64,000 nucleotides of DNA from CAJWOS01 sp964502005. Lineage in GTDB: Bacteria; Myxococcota_A; UBA796; UBA2385. The translations under genes and the position numbers were made by a program. The notes under the pieces are model-generated. The model had not been told where the DNA came from, searched no databases, and saw only the letters and a list, made by a program, of their open reading frames with translations. Below, in pieces: positions 18,320 to 26,930 of this stretch (the stretch's first letter is position 1; each line of letters opens with the position of its first letter). The DNA is taken from NCBI GenBank assembly GCA_964502005.1, contig CAZCUX010000005.1, positions 248,001 through 312,000 of the forward strand, read 5' to 3'.

Positions 18320-20284
18320 ATGGTGTCGCGGTCTTGGATTTTGCTGTTTGGCCTGGGATGCAGTGACTACGCCTTTCATGGCGACAAGTCCGTGGAGGCA
18401 CCGGGAACGAGCACCACGTCGACCACCACCACCACCGAAGACCCAACCACCGAAGACCCGCCCGACCCCGAAGAAACGGGCGACCCGCCGATCTCCGACT
18501 GCGCGGAGTTCGTCGCACCGCGTCCGCCCGTCCCGGTGGTGGACGACACCTGCTTGCGCGAGCCGGCACCCGGCGTCTTTGACCCGATTGTCGAGTGGAA
18601 CACCGACATCGACTTGGGCTATGCCGTCAACCCTTCGGTCAAGCACCCTTATATCATGCCCGCGGTGGGCCAGCTCACGGATGACAATGACGACGGAAAT
18701 GTCGATGAAAACGATATTCCCGATATTGCATACACCGTCTTCGAAGGCGGCGGCGGGTCTGGCGTCGGCTTGCGCGTGGTGTCGGGGGACGGCTCCCAAG
18801 AGCACCTGTATGTGCCGCAAGTGACCTTTGGTGGACGGGACTGGGTCATCAGCCGCCAAGGGGGCGTCGCCATCGGCGACATCGACGCCGACGACAGCCC
18901 GGACATCGTGACCATCGTGATGGCCGACGCCGACACCGCGCGCGTGGTCGCCTTGGAGCGCGATGGCACCGTCAAGTGGGTCGAGCCTACCGCGGTCACG
19001 AGCCGGTATTCGTATCCATCCTTGGCCGACCTCGATGGAGACGGCTTTTCCGAGGTGGTGGTCGGCCACATCATCATCGACACCGACGGCACCTTGCTCG
19101 CCACCGGAACCGGCGGCACCGGCACGCCCGACACCCACCCCAACCCCTCGTGGGGCAGCATCTCGGTGCCCGTTGACCTCGACCTCGACGGAAACATCGA
19201 GATAGTCGCGGGAAACACCATCTACGACGCGAACGGCGCTATCGTCAGCCAGAGCGGCCTCGCCGACGGCTTCACCGCGGTCGCTGACTTGGACCTCGAT
19301 GGGGTCGGAGAGGTCGTGACCGCCGTCCACAGTACGGGGTACATCTATGCGTGGGAGCTGGATGGCACGCTCATGTGGAACGTGGCGACGGGCTCCGGCG
19401 GCGGCGGGCCGCCAACCATCGCCGACTTCGACGCCGACGGCCTCCCCGAAATCGGCGTCGCCGGTCGCACGGCCTACACCGTGTTGGAATCGGATGGCAC
19501 GGTCAAGTGGACCACCGCCATCACGGACATCTCGTCTTCCGCCACGGGCTCGAGTGTCTACGACTTTGAAGGGGACGGCGCGTTTGAGGTTGTGTTTGCC
19601 GATGAGGAGCGTTTTGCGGTCTTTGATGGCGCGACAGGCGCGGTATTGTTTGAGGACTGGGACCACAAGCACGGCACCGCTTGGGAGTATCCTGTTGTTG
19701 TCGATGTCGATGGCGACGGGCAAGTGGAGATTGTGCTCGGCTCGGTAGCCACCGACGGGCAATGGAATGGCATCACCGTACTTGGCTCCGCATCCGGTTC
19801 TTGGACGCCCGCGCGGACCTTGTGGAACCAGCACGCGTACTTCATCACCAACGTCGAGGCAGATGGCAGCATCCCCGCGCGGCCAGCCACCAACTGGCTC
19901 ACCTGGAACACCTTCCGGGCCGCCGGCCCCGAGACGGGCCCCGCGACGTGGCTCGCGAATGTCGCGCCGGGCGACCCCGCGGTGTGCCTCGACACCTGCG
20001 ACCGCGACGAGGTCTCGGTGTGGCTCACCGTCGAAAACACTGGGCTGATTCCATCGCCGGAGGTCGACATTGGTTTGTATGACAGCGACGGTGCCTTGGT
20101 GGACCGCCTGCGCGCCCCCGCGACCGTTTCCGGCGAAGGCGTAGTCGTCGGGCCGCTCACGCTCACCCGCGAAATGTGGGGCAGCGGCGAGGTGTCGATG
20201 GTGTTGGACCCCGAGCATTTGTGGCTCGAATGCGACGAGGACGACAATGTGCGAAGCCTCGGCGCGTGGCCCTGCGCCGAATGA
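18320..20284 (+). CDS. FG-GAP/VCBS-repeat lipoprotein with CARDB-like C-terminus
   Basis: A 654-residue exported protein. A short hydrophobic start ends at Cys14 (FGLGC, an atypical lipobox), followed by a Thr/Glu/Asp/Pro linker typical of surface lipoproteins. Residues about 110-480 contain repeated calcium-binding segments of the FG-GAP/VCBS type (GDIDADDSPDIV, ADLDGDGFSEVV, VDLDLDGNIEIV, ADLDLDGVGEVV, ADFDADGLPEIG), which form an integrin-like beta-propeller. The final ~120 residues (VSVWLTVENTGLIPSPEVDIGLYD) resemble a CARDB immunoglobulin-like adhesion domain. A GGGAG site precedes the ATG. It ends nine bases from the convergent protease gene. A role in adhesion or surface binding is inferred from domains only. 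Confidence 0.83.
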   Translation: MVSRSWILLFGLGCSDYAFHGDKSVEAPGTSTTSTTTTTEDPTTEDPPDPEETGDPPISDCAEFVAPRPPVPVVDDTCLREPAPGVFDPIVEWNTDIDLGYAVNPSVKHPYIMPAVGQLTDDNDDGNVDENDIPDIAYTVFEGGGGSGVGLRVVSGDGSQEHLYVPQVTFGGRDWVISRQGGVAIGDIDADDSPDIVTIVMADADTARVVALERDGTVKWVEPTAVTSRYSYPSLADLDGDGFSEVVVGHIIIDTDGTLLATGTGGTGTPDTHPNPSWGSISVPVDLDLDGNIEIVAGNTIYDANGAIVSQSGLADGFTAVADLDLDGVGEVVTAVHSTGYIYAWELDGTLMWNVATGSGGGGPPTIADFDADGLPEIGVAGRTAYTVLESDGTVKWTTAITDISSSATGSSVYDFEGDGAFEVVFADEERFAVFDGATGAVLFEDWDHKHGTAWEYPVVVDVDGDGQVEIVLGSVATDGQWNGITVLGSASGSWTPARTLWNQHAYFITNVEADGSIPARPATNWLTWNTFRAAGPETGPATWLANVAPGDPAVCLDTCDRDEVSVWLTVENTGLIPSPEVDIGLYDSDGALVDRLRAPATVSGEGVVVGPLTLTREMWGSGEVSMVLDPEHLWLECDEDDNVRSLGAWPCAE

Positions 20285-20293
20285 AGCACAGGT

Positions 20294-21526
20294 CTAAAAT
20301 GTAAACACGGTCCCGGGGACGTGAAGGTCGAGCGACAGCAAGAGGTCCGGGGTCGTGAAGCCGCCGTCGACGTTGGGCAGCACCACCCAGCGAAGGCCGA
20401 TGCCGCCGGTCGAGAATCGAAAAAACGGTGCGGGCGCCAAGCGCGGAACACTCGGGAGCACCGTCCACTGGGCCGTTTCTACGTTGAAGTCGGCCGTATA
20501 GCCCTGGAACAAAAACGCGCCGCCGCCTACATCAAACGCCATGCTCCACGCGCCACGGCCCGCGCGAATCCGCGCTGCGACGGTGCCTTCGAGAGAGAGG
20601 GCCTCGCCTTGGCCCCGTTCGAACGCGAGGCCGCGTGCGCCTTGGCCGAGGGCTGCGCTCGCGCCGACGACCACATGGTCGCGCAACACGGCGTGTACGT
20701 TGACGAGGGTAGACCCCGCCATCTCGGTGCCCGTGCCGAGGGTGTAGCCGAGGCCGAGGTCAAGCTGGCCGCCCAAGAGGCGCGCCTTGGTGCGCGCATC
20801 GACGAGGGCGCGGAGGCGGTCGGCGCTCGCGAGGAAGGCGATGTTGTCCCCCGAGAGCTTGCGCGACGCGATGCCGATGATGTGGCCGTTTTCGTCGACC
20901 ACGGGGCCGCCCGAGTTGCCGGGGTTCAAGGCGGCGTCGGTCTGAATCAAGCGCGGCCCCACGGCGCTCACGATGCCCTCCGTGACGCTCCAAAGCAGCA
21001 TCCCGCTCATCGCGCGCGTGCGGTTGGCCGAGGGCGCAAAAGGGTGCCCGAGCCCCCAGACGTGGTCGCCTTGGCGGGGTGCGCTCGCGTGAATGGGCAG
21101 CGGCGCGACCTTTCCCGCAAGGTCAGGGACGGACAGCAGCGCCAAGTCGTCTTTGGCGTGGGCGGCGAGCACCTTGCCCATCACGACGGTGCCGTCGCGG
21201 GTGTGGACCTCGCTGCGGTTGCCGTTTGCGATGCAGTGGTAGGCCGTCGCGACGGTGCCGGCTTCGTCGATGACGACGCCCGAGCAATAGGCGGGGCCGG
21301 TAATGAGCAGGACGACGCTCGATAGCCACTCTTGAACGGTATCGGCCGTTGGACCCGCGGCGGGCTCCGCCGGTGATCTCGGCGCTTCTGCTTCTGCCGT
21401 CGGCGGGACCGGGGATGGCGGAGGCTCCTGCACGTCCATCGACGAGAGGTCGACAGTTGGCGCTTCCTCGGCCTGTGCGACCGAAGTGAATCCCAACCAA
21501 ACAGCAAAGACAGACCAGAAGTGCAT
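20294..21526 (-). CDS. Trypsin-like (S1C/HtrA-type) protease with beta-barrel-like C-terminal region
   Basis: A 410-residue exported protein. The signal peptide ends around SVAQA (residues 15-19). A Pro/Ala/Glu-rich linker leads to a trypsin-fold domain (about 65-250) with the triad His97 (ATAYHCIA), Asp127 (KDDLALL) and Ser205 (GNSGGP). There is no PDZ domain, which HtrA/DegP proteases usually carry. Instead residues 254-410 are alternating amphipathic strands rich in Gly, Val, Leu and aromatic residues, ending LSLDLHVPGTVFTF with a terminal Phe, the usual signature of outer-membrane beta-barrels. The arrangement suggests a protease tethered to, or inserted in, the outer membrane. The fusion lies in a single frame with no break. 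It is convergent with the FG-GAP lipoprotein gene. Confidence 0.8.
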   Translation of the reverse strand: MHFWSVFAVWLGFTSVAQAEEAPTVDLSSMDVQEPPPSPVPPTAEAEAPRSPAEPAAGPTADTVQEWLSSVVLLITGPAYCSGVVIDEAGTVATAYHCIANGNRSEVHTRDGTVVMGKVLAAHAKDDLALLSVPDLAGKVAPLPIHASAPRQGDHVWGLGHPFAPSANRTRAMSGMLLWSVTEGIVSAVGPRLIQTDAALNPGNSGGPVVDENGHIIGIASRKLSGDNIAFLASADRLRALVDARTKARLLGGQLDLGLGYTLGTGTEMAGSTLVNVHAVLRDHVVVGASAALGQGARGLAFERGQGEALSLEGTVAARIRAGRGAWSMAFDVGGGAFLFQGYTADFNVETAQWTVLPSVPRLAPAPFFRFSTGGIGLRWVVLPNVDGGFTTPDLLLSLDLHVPGTVFTF

Positions 21527-21622
21527 AGCTTCCGCCTAACCGCTTCTCGCGTCGGGTTGCTGCCTGGACCCACCCACAACGGTTAGGCGATTTTCGTGGT
21601 TTTCTTGCACGGGAGCAACAAT

Positions 21623-22501
21623 ATGCCGGGTGGAACCCCCTCCCGCGGCCGGGGTGCTGGTTGGCGCTGGTCGCTCATTGTGTGCGTCACGGGCTGGGTC
21701 GCATGTGCCGATAGCCCTGCGCCCGTCGATGCTCTCGACGAGCCGCCTCCCGTGGCGCCCGTGCCCGCAGCCGACGAACCTGCCGCGACGCCGCCCGTCG
21801 CGCCGCCTGTCGACACCGAGGGCCCCGCCCTCGAAGCGCCTCCCGAGCTTGACCGGGGCGCGCCCCAACGCATCGGCGCGCGCCATATCCTCGTCACGTT
21901 CGACGGATGCGTGGGCGCAAATCCCAACCTTCGGCGCAGCCGCGCAGAGGCCATCGAGCGGGCCCAAGGCGTTCTCGACGCTATCGAACGCGGCGAGGAT
22001 TTTGCTGATTTGGCACGCACGTTCAGCGAAGACTCCTCCAAAAATCGAGGCGGCGACGTCGGCGGGTTTGGGCGCGGCGTGATGCAGGCCGAGTTCGAGC
22101 GTGCCGCCTTCGCGCTCAAAGTGGGCGAGCACAGCGGTTTGGTCGAGACGCCCTTCGGCATTCATATCATCGAGCGCACGCCATTGGTCGAAGTGCGCCT
22201 CGCCCACGTCCTCGTGCAATGGGAGGGCGTGCGGCGCGCGGCGTCTTCGCGCACCAAAGAGGAAGCCAAAGCGCAAGCGGAGGCCGCTCGGGAGCGTTTG
22301 GTGGCCGGAGAAGCCGTGGCCGATGTCGCGGCGGCGCTATCCGACGGCGCGAGCGGCGTCCGCGGCGGCGACCTTGGTTGGTTCCAAAAGGGGCAGATGA
22401 TGCCCCAGTTCGAGAGCTTCGTCTACACACTCAAGGTAGGCGAAGCCAGCCCCGTCGTCGAAACCGAGTTTGGCTACCATGTGGTCGTGCGCGTAGAGTA
22501 A
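21623..22501 (+). CDS. Double-domain parvulin (PpiC) peptidyl-prolyl isomerase, exported
   Basis: A 292-residue protein with a signal-type N-terminus ending near Cys28 (WVAC, possible lipoprotein), a Pro/Ala-rich spacer, and two PpiC domains in tandem (about 85-188 and 190-292). Each has the parvulin pattern: HILVTF / HVLVQW first strand, a DFADLARTFSEDSSKNRGGDVGGF or VADVAAALSDGASGVRGGDLGWF core, and FGIHIIE / FGYHVVV final strand. Such proteins assist folding of outer-membrane or secreted proteins (compare SurA, which also has two parvulin domains, but without its chaperone N-domain). The start at 21623 is chosen for the signal peptide; a GTG at 21596 is also in frame. Divergent from the protease gene. 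Confidence 0.88.
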   Translation: MPGGTPSRGRGAGWRWSLIVCVTGWVACADSPAPVDALDEPPPVAPVPAADEPAATPPVAPPVDTEGPALEAPPELDRGAPQRIGARHILVTFDGCVGANPNLRRSRAEAIERAQGVLDAIERGEDFADLARTFSEDSSKNRGGDVGGFGRGVMQAEFERAAFALKVGEHSGLVETPFGIHIIERTPLVEVRLAHVLVQWEGVRRAASSRTKEEAKAQAEAARERLVAGEAVADVAAALSDGASGVRGGDLGWFQKGQMMPQFESFVYTLKVGEASPVVETEFGYHVVVRVE

Positions 22502-22525
22502 GCGCACGTGCGGGGCCAGCGTCGC

Positions 22526-23158
22526 TCAGAGCGCCGCTTCGATGGTCGCGCGGATAGTGGCGTCCTCGGCGGGGGACACTCTGTCTTCTACGACCTTCAT
22601 GTCGCGCCCAATCACGAGAATACGCGGCCATGCTTGGTCGGGCGCGATTTCGTAGGCATAGCCTTGGTCGTCGGCGACGACAGGAGCCGTAATGTTGAAG
22701 TTGTCGGCCCAGACATTGAGGTCTGCTTGGTCGGGTACTTGGCCAAGCTGGTCTTCTGGCAGCATCGTAATGTAGATGAAGCCTTCGTCGCGGTAGTCTT
22801 TCCAGGTGTGGTCGACCTCTACGGCCAACTGCTGGCAGGGGCCGCACCACATCGTGCTGATGTCGAGCGCAATCACCATTCCATAAAACTGCCACAGACT
22901 GACGTCGTCGCCGTGCTGGTCGCGCACGCGAAGGTCAGGGAACACTTGCCCGCGACCATAGCCTTCGGGCACAAGGTCGGCGGGAGGACCGTCGAGGGAG
23001 TCCCAGGAGTTCGGCGGAGGTTCCCAATCGCTGCCCAACTGGGCCTCGTCCCCCTCGGTGGCGTTGGGGGGCGTGTGGAGGTCAGGAATACACGCGGAAA
23101 GCGCGACGCTGGGCGCAAGCCAAAGCCAACTGCAACAACGGGGGAGCGAGTGATTCAT
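22526..23158 (-). CDS. TlpA/ResA-like thioredoxin-fold lipoprotein
   Basis: A 210-residue periplasmic or membrane-anchored thiol-disulfide protein. The lipobox is LSAC (Cys23), followed by a Pro/Gly/Asp-rich linker. The thioredoxin fold begins near residue 70 (FPDLRVRDQHGDDVSLWQF), with the active site WCGPC near residue 102 and the cis-Pro region AWPRILVIG. Proteins of this type reduce apo-cytochrome c or rescue disulfides. The ATG at 23158 is preferred over the upstream GTG/ATG-like positions since it begins the signal peptide. It is convergent with the parvulin gene 24 bases away. Confidence 0.88.
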   Translation of the reverse strand: MNHSLPRCCSWLWLAPSVALSACIPDLHTPPNATEGDEAQLGSDWEPPPNSWDSLDGPPADLVPEGYGRGQVFPDLRVRDQHGDDVSLWQFYGMVIALDISTMWCGPCQQLAVEVDHTWKDYRDEGFIYITMLPEDQLGQVPDQADLNVWADNFNITAPVVADDQGYAYEIAPDQAWPRILVIGRDMKVVEDRVSPAEDATIRATIEAAL

Positions 23159-23437
23159 CGTGGACCTCGACATACGCACAACATCGGAAAGAAGGCCGTC
23201 GTTCCGCCCCCCAAGTATAGCCACCCGAAGTGCCGTTGGGGTACCCGAACGCGAACAGTTGGCGCAGTTTCGCCGCAGCGAAATTCACGGCGGACGCTTC
23301 CGCCGAACACCGATGCGTGGGGATGGGGCGCGTCATAATTCGGTGTTGGGTGCTGGATAATGCTGTGTTGGTGGGTATTTGGGACGAACTGAAGTTTTGT
23401 ATGGGCCTTTCGTCCGCTATCAAGGTATGCCGCGCCA

Positions 23438-24790
23438 ATGAGCCACCAGACCTCTTCGTCACTTTCTACCGCCTCACCGGCTGCTCCTTTGACCGAAGCA
23501 TCGCTGCTCGCGACGTTTATGACGTATGGCCGTCCGCCGTCGTCGTTTCTTGTCGGCGGGGAGTTTGAGCGCGCAGTGGTCCGTCCCGACGGACGATCGG
23601 TGGGCTACGACGACCCCAACGGCATCCGCTGGATTCTCGAACAGATTCACGCGCGGCAGCCCGGTTGGGTGCCCGAGCGAGAAGGCGACAACCTCATCGC
23701 CCTTGTCCGCGAAAACGGCGCGAGCATTACATTGGAGCCTGGCGGCCAAGTCGAGCTTTCCGGGGCGCCCCACCCAACCGTCGCCGAGCTCGCGGTGGAA
23801 ATGCGGGCCAACCGCCAAGTCCTGCTCGACATCGCCGAGGGCCACGACCTCCGCTGGACGGCAACGGGCCTCACGCCCATCATGCCCATCGCCGACATCG
23901 GCTGGATGCCCAAAGGGCGCTACGTCATCATGCGCGAATACCTGCCCCAGTTCGGCGACCTCGCGCACTGGATGATGAAGGGGACGTGCAGCGTGCAGGC
24001 CAACTTCGATTACGTCGACGAGGCCGATTGCGCCCGAAAGGTGCGCTTGTGTGCGGGCGTCGCGCCGCTCACCACCGCGCTCTTCGCCAACTCGCCGCTC
24101 TCGGAGAACAAGCCCACCGGCTACTTGTCCACCCGCGGCCACGTCTGGACCCGCACCGACCCAGCCCGCACGGGATTCCCGCCGGGCTTGCGCGCCGATT
24201 ATACCCATGCGCGCTGGGTGCAGTACCTCCTCGACGTGCCGATGATGTTTTACAAGCGCGCCGGCCAGTGGCAGCCTGCCAACGGGACCACCTTCCGCAC
24301 GTGGATGGACCACGGAATCGAAGGCTGTTTCCCCACCGCCGCCGACTGGGACCTCCACCAAACCAGCGTCTTCCCCGAAGTCCGCATCAAGCGAACCATC
24401 GAAGTGCGCGGCGCGGATTGTGTGGGCCAGGACCTCGCGCTGGCCTTTTGCGCGCTCTTCACCGGCCTGCTGTACGATGAGGGCGCGATGGATGCCGGCC
24501 TCGCGCTGGTCGATGACATCGAGCGCCACGGCAACCGCGACTCTCGCTTGGCCGCTGCGTGTGAAGCAGGCTTGGGCGCGACGGTCGACGGCGCACGGAT
24601 GCAAGATTGGGCAACAGAGCTCGGCGCGATTGCGCAACGGGGGCTCTTGGCGCGTGAACCGGAATCCGCGCACCTCTTGGCGCCCTTGCTCGAACGCATT
24701 GCCTCCGGTCGAAGCCCAGGGGTCGATGTGTTGGAGGCGTGGCATCGCGACCCATCCCCTGAAGCGGTCATCGCCTCCGTCGCGTATTGA
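23438..24790 (+). CDS. gshA: Glutamate-cysteine ligase (plant/proteobacterial GCS2 type)
   Basis: ATP-dependent ligation of L-glutamate to L-cysteine, the first step of glutathione synthesis. The 450-residue protein has the family start GGEFERAVV near residue 40, SLEPGGQVELSG-like glycine-rich strand (TLEPGGQVELSG), ATGLTPIMPIADIGWMPKGRY, and the C-terminal HQTSVFPEVRIKRTIEVRGAD segment that binds metal and nucleotide. The length suits the plant-type family. No gshB is nearby, so the second step must be encoded elsewhere or gamma-glutamylcysteine itself is used. A perfect 11-bp inverted repeat begins 12 bases past the stop. Confidence 0.92.
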   Translation: MSHQTSSSLSTASPAAPLTEASLLATFMTYGRPPSSFLVGGEFERAVVRPDGRSVGYDDPNGIRWILEQIHARQPGWVPEREGDNLIALVRENGASITLEPGGQVELSGAPHPTVAELAVEMRANRQVLLDIAEGHDLRWTATGLTPIMPIADIGWMPKGRYVIMREYLPQFGDLAHWMMKGTCSVQANFDYVDEADCARKVRLCAGVAPLTTALFANSPLSENKPTGYLSTRGHVWTRTDPARTGFPPGLRADYTHARWVQYLLDVPMMFYKRAGQWQPANGTTFRTWMDHGIEGCFPTAADWDLHQTSVFPEVRIKRTIEVRGADCVGQDLALAFCALFTGLLYDEGAMDAGLALVDDIERHGNRDSRLAAACEAGLGATVDGARMQDWATELGAIAQRGLLAREPESAHLLAPLLERIASGRSPGVDVLEAWHRDPSPEAVIASVAY

Positions 24791-24801
24791 GGGGTGCGGC
24801 T

Positions 24802-24827
24802 CTACCGTATCAAAAATGATACGGTAG
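24802..24827. repeat. Perfect 11-bp inverted repeat after gshA
   Basis: CTACCGTATCA (24802-24812), loop AAAA, then TGATACGGTAG (24817-24827). It lies 12 bases after the gshA stop and about 117 bases before the TadZ-like start. There is no T tract on either strand, so it is either a factor-assisted terminator or a dyad operator. A second, shorter dyad TCCGTT-GTCG-AACGGA follows at 24895-24910, closer to the TadZ-like gene. Confidence 0.6.
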
Positions 24828-24943
24828 GCGGCCGTCGATGGGGCAACGGTAGTTTGCCATGGCGCAATGGGCCGCAATGACCTATATGCGCTTGTCCGTT
24901 GTCGAACGGATAGCGGTGTGTAGGCAGTCTGGAGGCCCTCGAC

Positions 24944-26098
24944 ATGATGCGCATGATGCTCGCCGGGATGAGTGAATCGCAAGCCCGGCTGCTACGAAGT
25001 GCTGCGGTTGACATCACCGACGATGCCGGGTTCCTGCAAGACTGGACTTACCTCGAACAAGCGTGCCAGCAGGCCAAGCCAGATGTCGTCACGATTTATC
25101 TGGGCGGGCGTCCGGGGCAGATTCTGGGGCTTGTCAAGCGGGTGCGGGCGATGTTTCCGTCCACCGCATTTATCGCCGTCGCGGAAACAGCCGCGCCAAC
25201 GCTCATCGAAATGCTTGGCGAGGCGGGCATTGTCGACCTTGTGCTGATGCCCGAGTGCCCAAAAGACCTGCGTCGCGCGCTGCGGAGCCTGTCCTCGCGG
25301 GAGCGGGTGTCGTCGGTTGACGGCACCGTATATGCGTTTTTGGGTGCAAAAGGCGGCATGGGCACTACGGTCTGCGCAATCAACACCGCCGCAGAGCTTG
25401 CCGCGCTCGACAAAAACGCCAGCGTCATCTTGGTCGACCTGCACGTCTATCTGGGCGACTTGAGCGTGGCGCTCGATACGGTTCCCCGGCCATCGGTCTT
25501 GTGGTTTTTGCATCGTGGCGCGATGGCCGACGCCCGTACGTGGTCCGAAGCGCCGCCCCAACATGCGGCGGGGTTCCGCGTGCTCGGCTTTGACGGCGAT
25601 ATGGCGAAGGCGGATCCCGTGACCGCCGAGCAAGTCGTCTTCTTGCTCGAACGCCTCAAAGAAAAATACCACCATGTTGTCGTGGATTGTGGGGCCGAAA
25701 TCACGGAAATCTCGTTGAGCGCCTGCTCGACCGCAGACCACCGGTTCATCGTGATGACCGACGAACTTGCGGCGCGAACGGGGGCGCGGCGTCGCAGGGA
25801 CGCGCTCAATGCGCTTGAGCTGGGGCCCCCACCGGCCCGGGCGCTGGTCAATCGTGTGCTCGAAGGGCAAGACCCCGGTCAAAAAGGCATCGAAGACGCC
25901 ATCAAGATGCCGGTCGTGGGCACCATTTCCAATGCGTATCAAGACACCCACCGTGCGTTGGAGCTGGGACAGGTGCTTCGTCAATCTGCGCCAAAGAGCA
26001 CGGTAGCACAAGATTTTCGCAAGTTCGTGACGGAGCTTGCTGGCGACAAGCTCGACGAAGAACGACGGAAGCGTACCTTCTTCAACTTCTTCCGGTAG
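24944..26098 (+). CDS. TadZ/CpaE-like P-loop ATPase with receiver-like N-domain
   Basis: A 384-residue MinD/ParA-superfamily protein. Residues 1-120 form a receiver-like alpha/beta domain without an obvious phospho-acceptor setting, as in CpaE/TadZ. Residues from about 127 carry the deviant Walker A AKGGMGTT, the Walker A-prime-like VDLHVYLGDL (canonical DLDLQFGD) and the Walker B strand HHVVVDCG. In Tad pilus systems this protein places the secretion machine at a cell pole. No other tad/cpa gene is in the window, so it may serve a remote Tad locus or another localisation role. The ATG at 24944 has a TGGAGG site ten bases upstream. lpxA begins 37 bases after its stop. Confidence 0.82.
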   Translation: MMRMMLAGMSESQARLLRSAAVDITDDAGFLQDWTYLEQACQQAKPDVVTIYLGGRPGQILGLVKRVRAMFPSTAFIAVAETAAPTLIEMLGEAGIVDLVLMPECPKDLRRALRSLSSRERVSSVDGTVYAFLGAKGGMGTTVCAINTAAELAALDKNASVILVDLHVYLGDLSVALDTVPRPSVLWFLHRGAMADARTWSEAPPQHAAGFRVLGFDGDMAKADPVTAEQVVFLLERLKEKYHHVVVDCGAEITEISLSACSTADHRFIVMTDELAARTGARRRRDALNALELGPPPARALVNRVLEGQDPGQKGIEDAIKMPVVGTISNAYQDTHRALELGQVLRQSAPKSTVAQDFRKFVTELAGDKLDEERRKRTFFNFFR

Positions 26099-26135
26099 CG
26101 GATAGAGGGGGACGTCCCTCGACCGGAGCCATTGT

Positions 26136-26927
26136 ATGTCCATCCATCCTTCTGCGATTGTCGACCCTTCCGTGGTGATGGGCGACGGCGTTGTCATCGG
26201 TCCCTACGCGATTGTCGAAGCAGGCGTGCAGTTGGGCGATGGCGTGCAGATTGGGCCCCATTGTGTCGTTCATTCGGGCGTGGTCATCGGCAGTCGCACG
26301 CGCTTGCATGCGCATGTGGTGTTGGGGGGCGAGCCACAGGACAAAAAGCACGATGGATCGCCGTCTCGCCTGGAGATAGGCCCTGACAACGAGTTCCGCG
26401 AGTTTGTCACGGTCAATCGCGGCAGCAGCGGCGGGGGCGGCCTTACCCGCATCGGCGCCCGCAACTTGTTGATGGCCAACAGCCACGTCGCGCACGATTG
26501 CACCATTGGAAACGATGTCGTGATGGCCAATTCCGTTGCCTTGGGCGGACACGTCGAGATTGGCGACCGCGCGGTGCTGGGCGGTCTGGCGGCCGTTCAC
26601 CAGCGGTGCCGGATTGGGCGGGAAGCGATGGTTGGCGGGGGCGCGATGGCGGCCTTGGACGTGCCGCCGTTTACGATTGCCCAAGGCGACCGCGCGCGCT
26701 TGTTTGGGCTGAACATCGTCGGCTTGCGGCGTGCGGGCCGCGACTCGGAGGTCGTCATTGCGCTCAAGGGCGCCTACCGCGAGCTGTTTCACGACACGCA
26801 GCCGCTGCGGTTCGCCCTCGACCATGTGCGCACCCGCTGGAGCAACGTAGACGAAGTGCAAGAGATGGTGCGCTTTGTCGAGGCAAGCGTTCGAGGCGTG
26901 TGCCGCTCTACGTCGCCGGGCACCTGA
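26136..26927 (+). CDS. lpxA: Acyl-ACP--UDP-N-acetylglucosamine O-acyltransferase LpxA
   Basis: First step of lipid A synthesis: transfer of a 3-hydroxyacyl chain from ACP to UDP-GlcNAc. The 263-residue protein starts with the left-handed beta-helix hexapeptide repeats (IHPSAIVDPSVVMGDGVVIGPYAIVEAG), contains LGGEPQDKKHDG, NEFREFVTVNRG and the catalytic histidine in SHVAHDCTIGN, and ends in an alpha-helical domain (RLFGLNIVGLRR onward). Length is close to the 262 residues of E. coli LpxA. It is not in the usual lpxD-fabZ-lpxA-lpxB cluster. Its presence shows that the organism makes lipid A and is diderm. Confidence 0.95.
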   Translation: MSIHPSAIVDPSVVMGDGVVIGPYAIVEAGVQLGDGVQIGPHCVVHSGVVIGSRTRLHAHVVLGGEPQDKKHDGSPSRLEIGPDNEFREFVTVNRGSSGGGGLTRIGARNLLMANSHVAHDCTIGNDVVMANSVALGGHVEIGDRAVLGGLAAVHQRCRIGREAMVGGGAMAALDVPPFTIAQGDRARLFGLNIVGLRRAGRDSEVVIALKGAYRELFHDTQPLRFALDHVRTRWSNVDEVQEMVRFVEASVRGVCRSTSPGT

Positions 26928-26930
26928 GCT

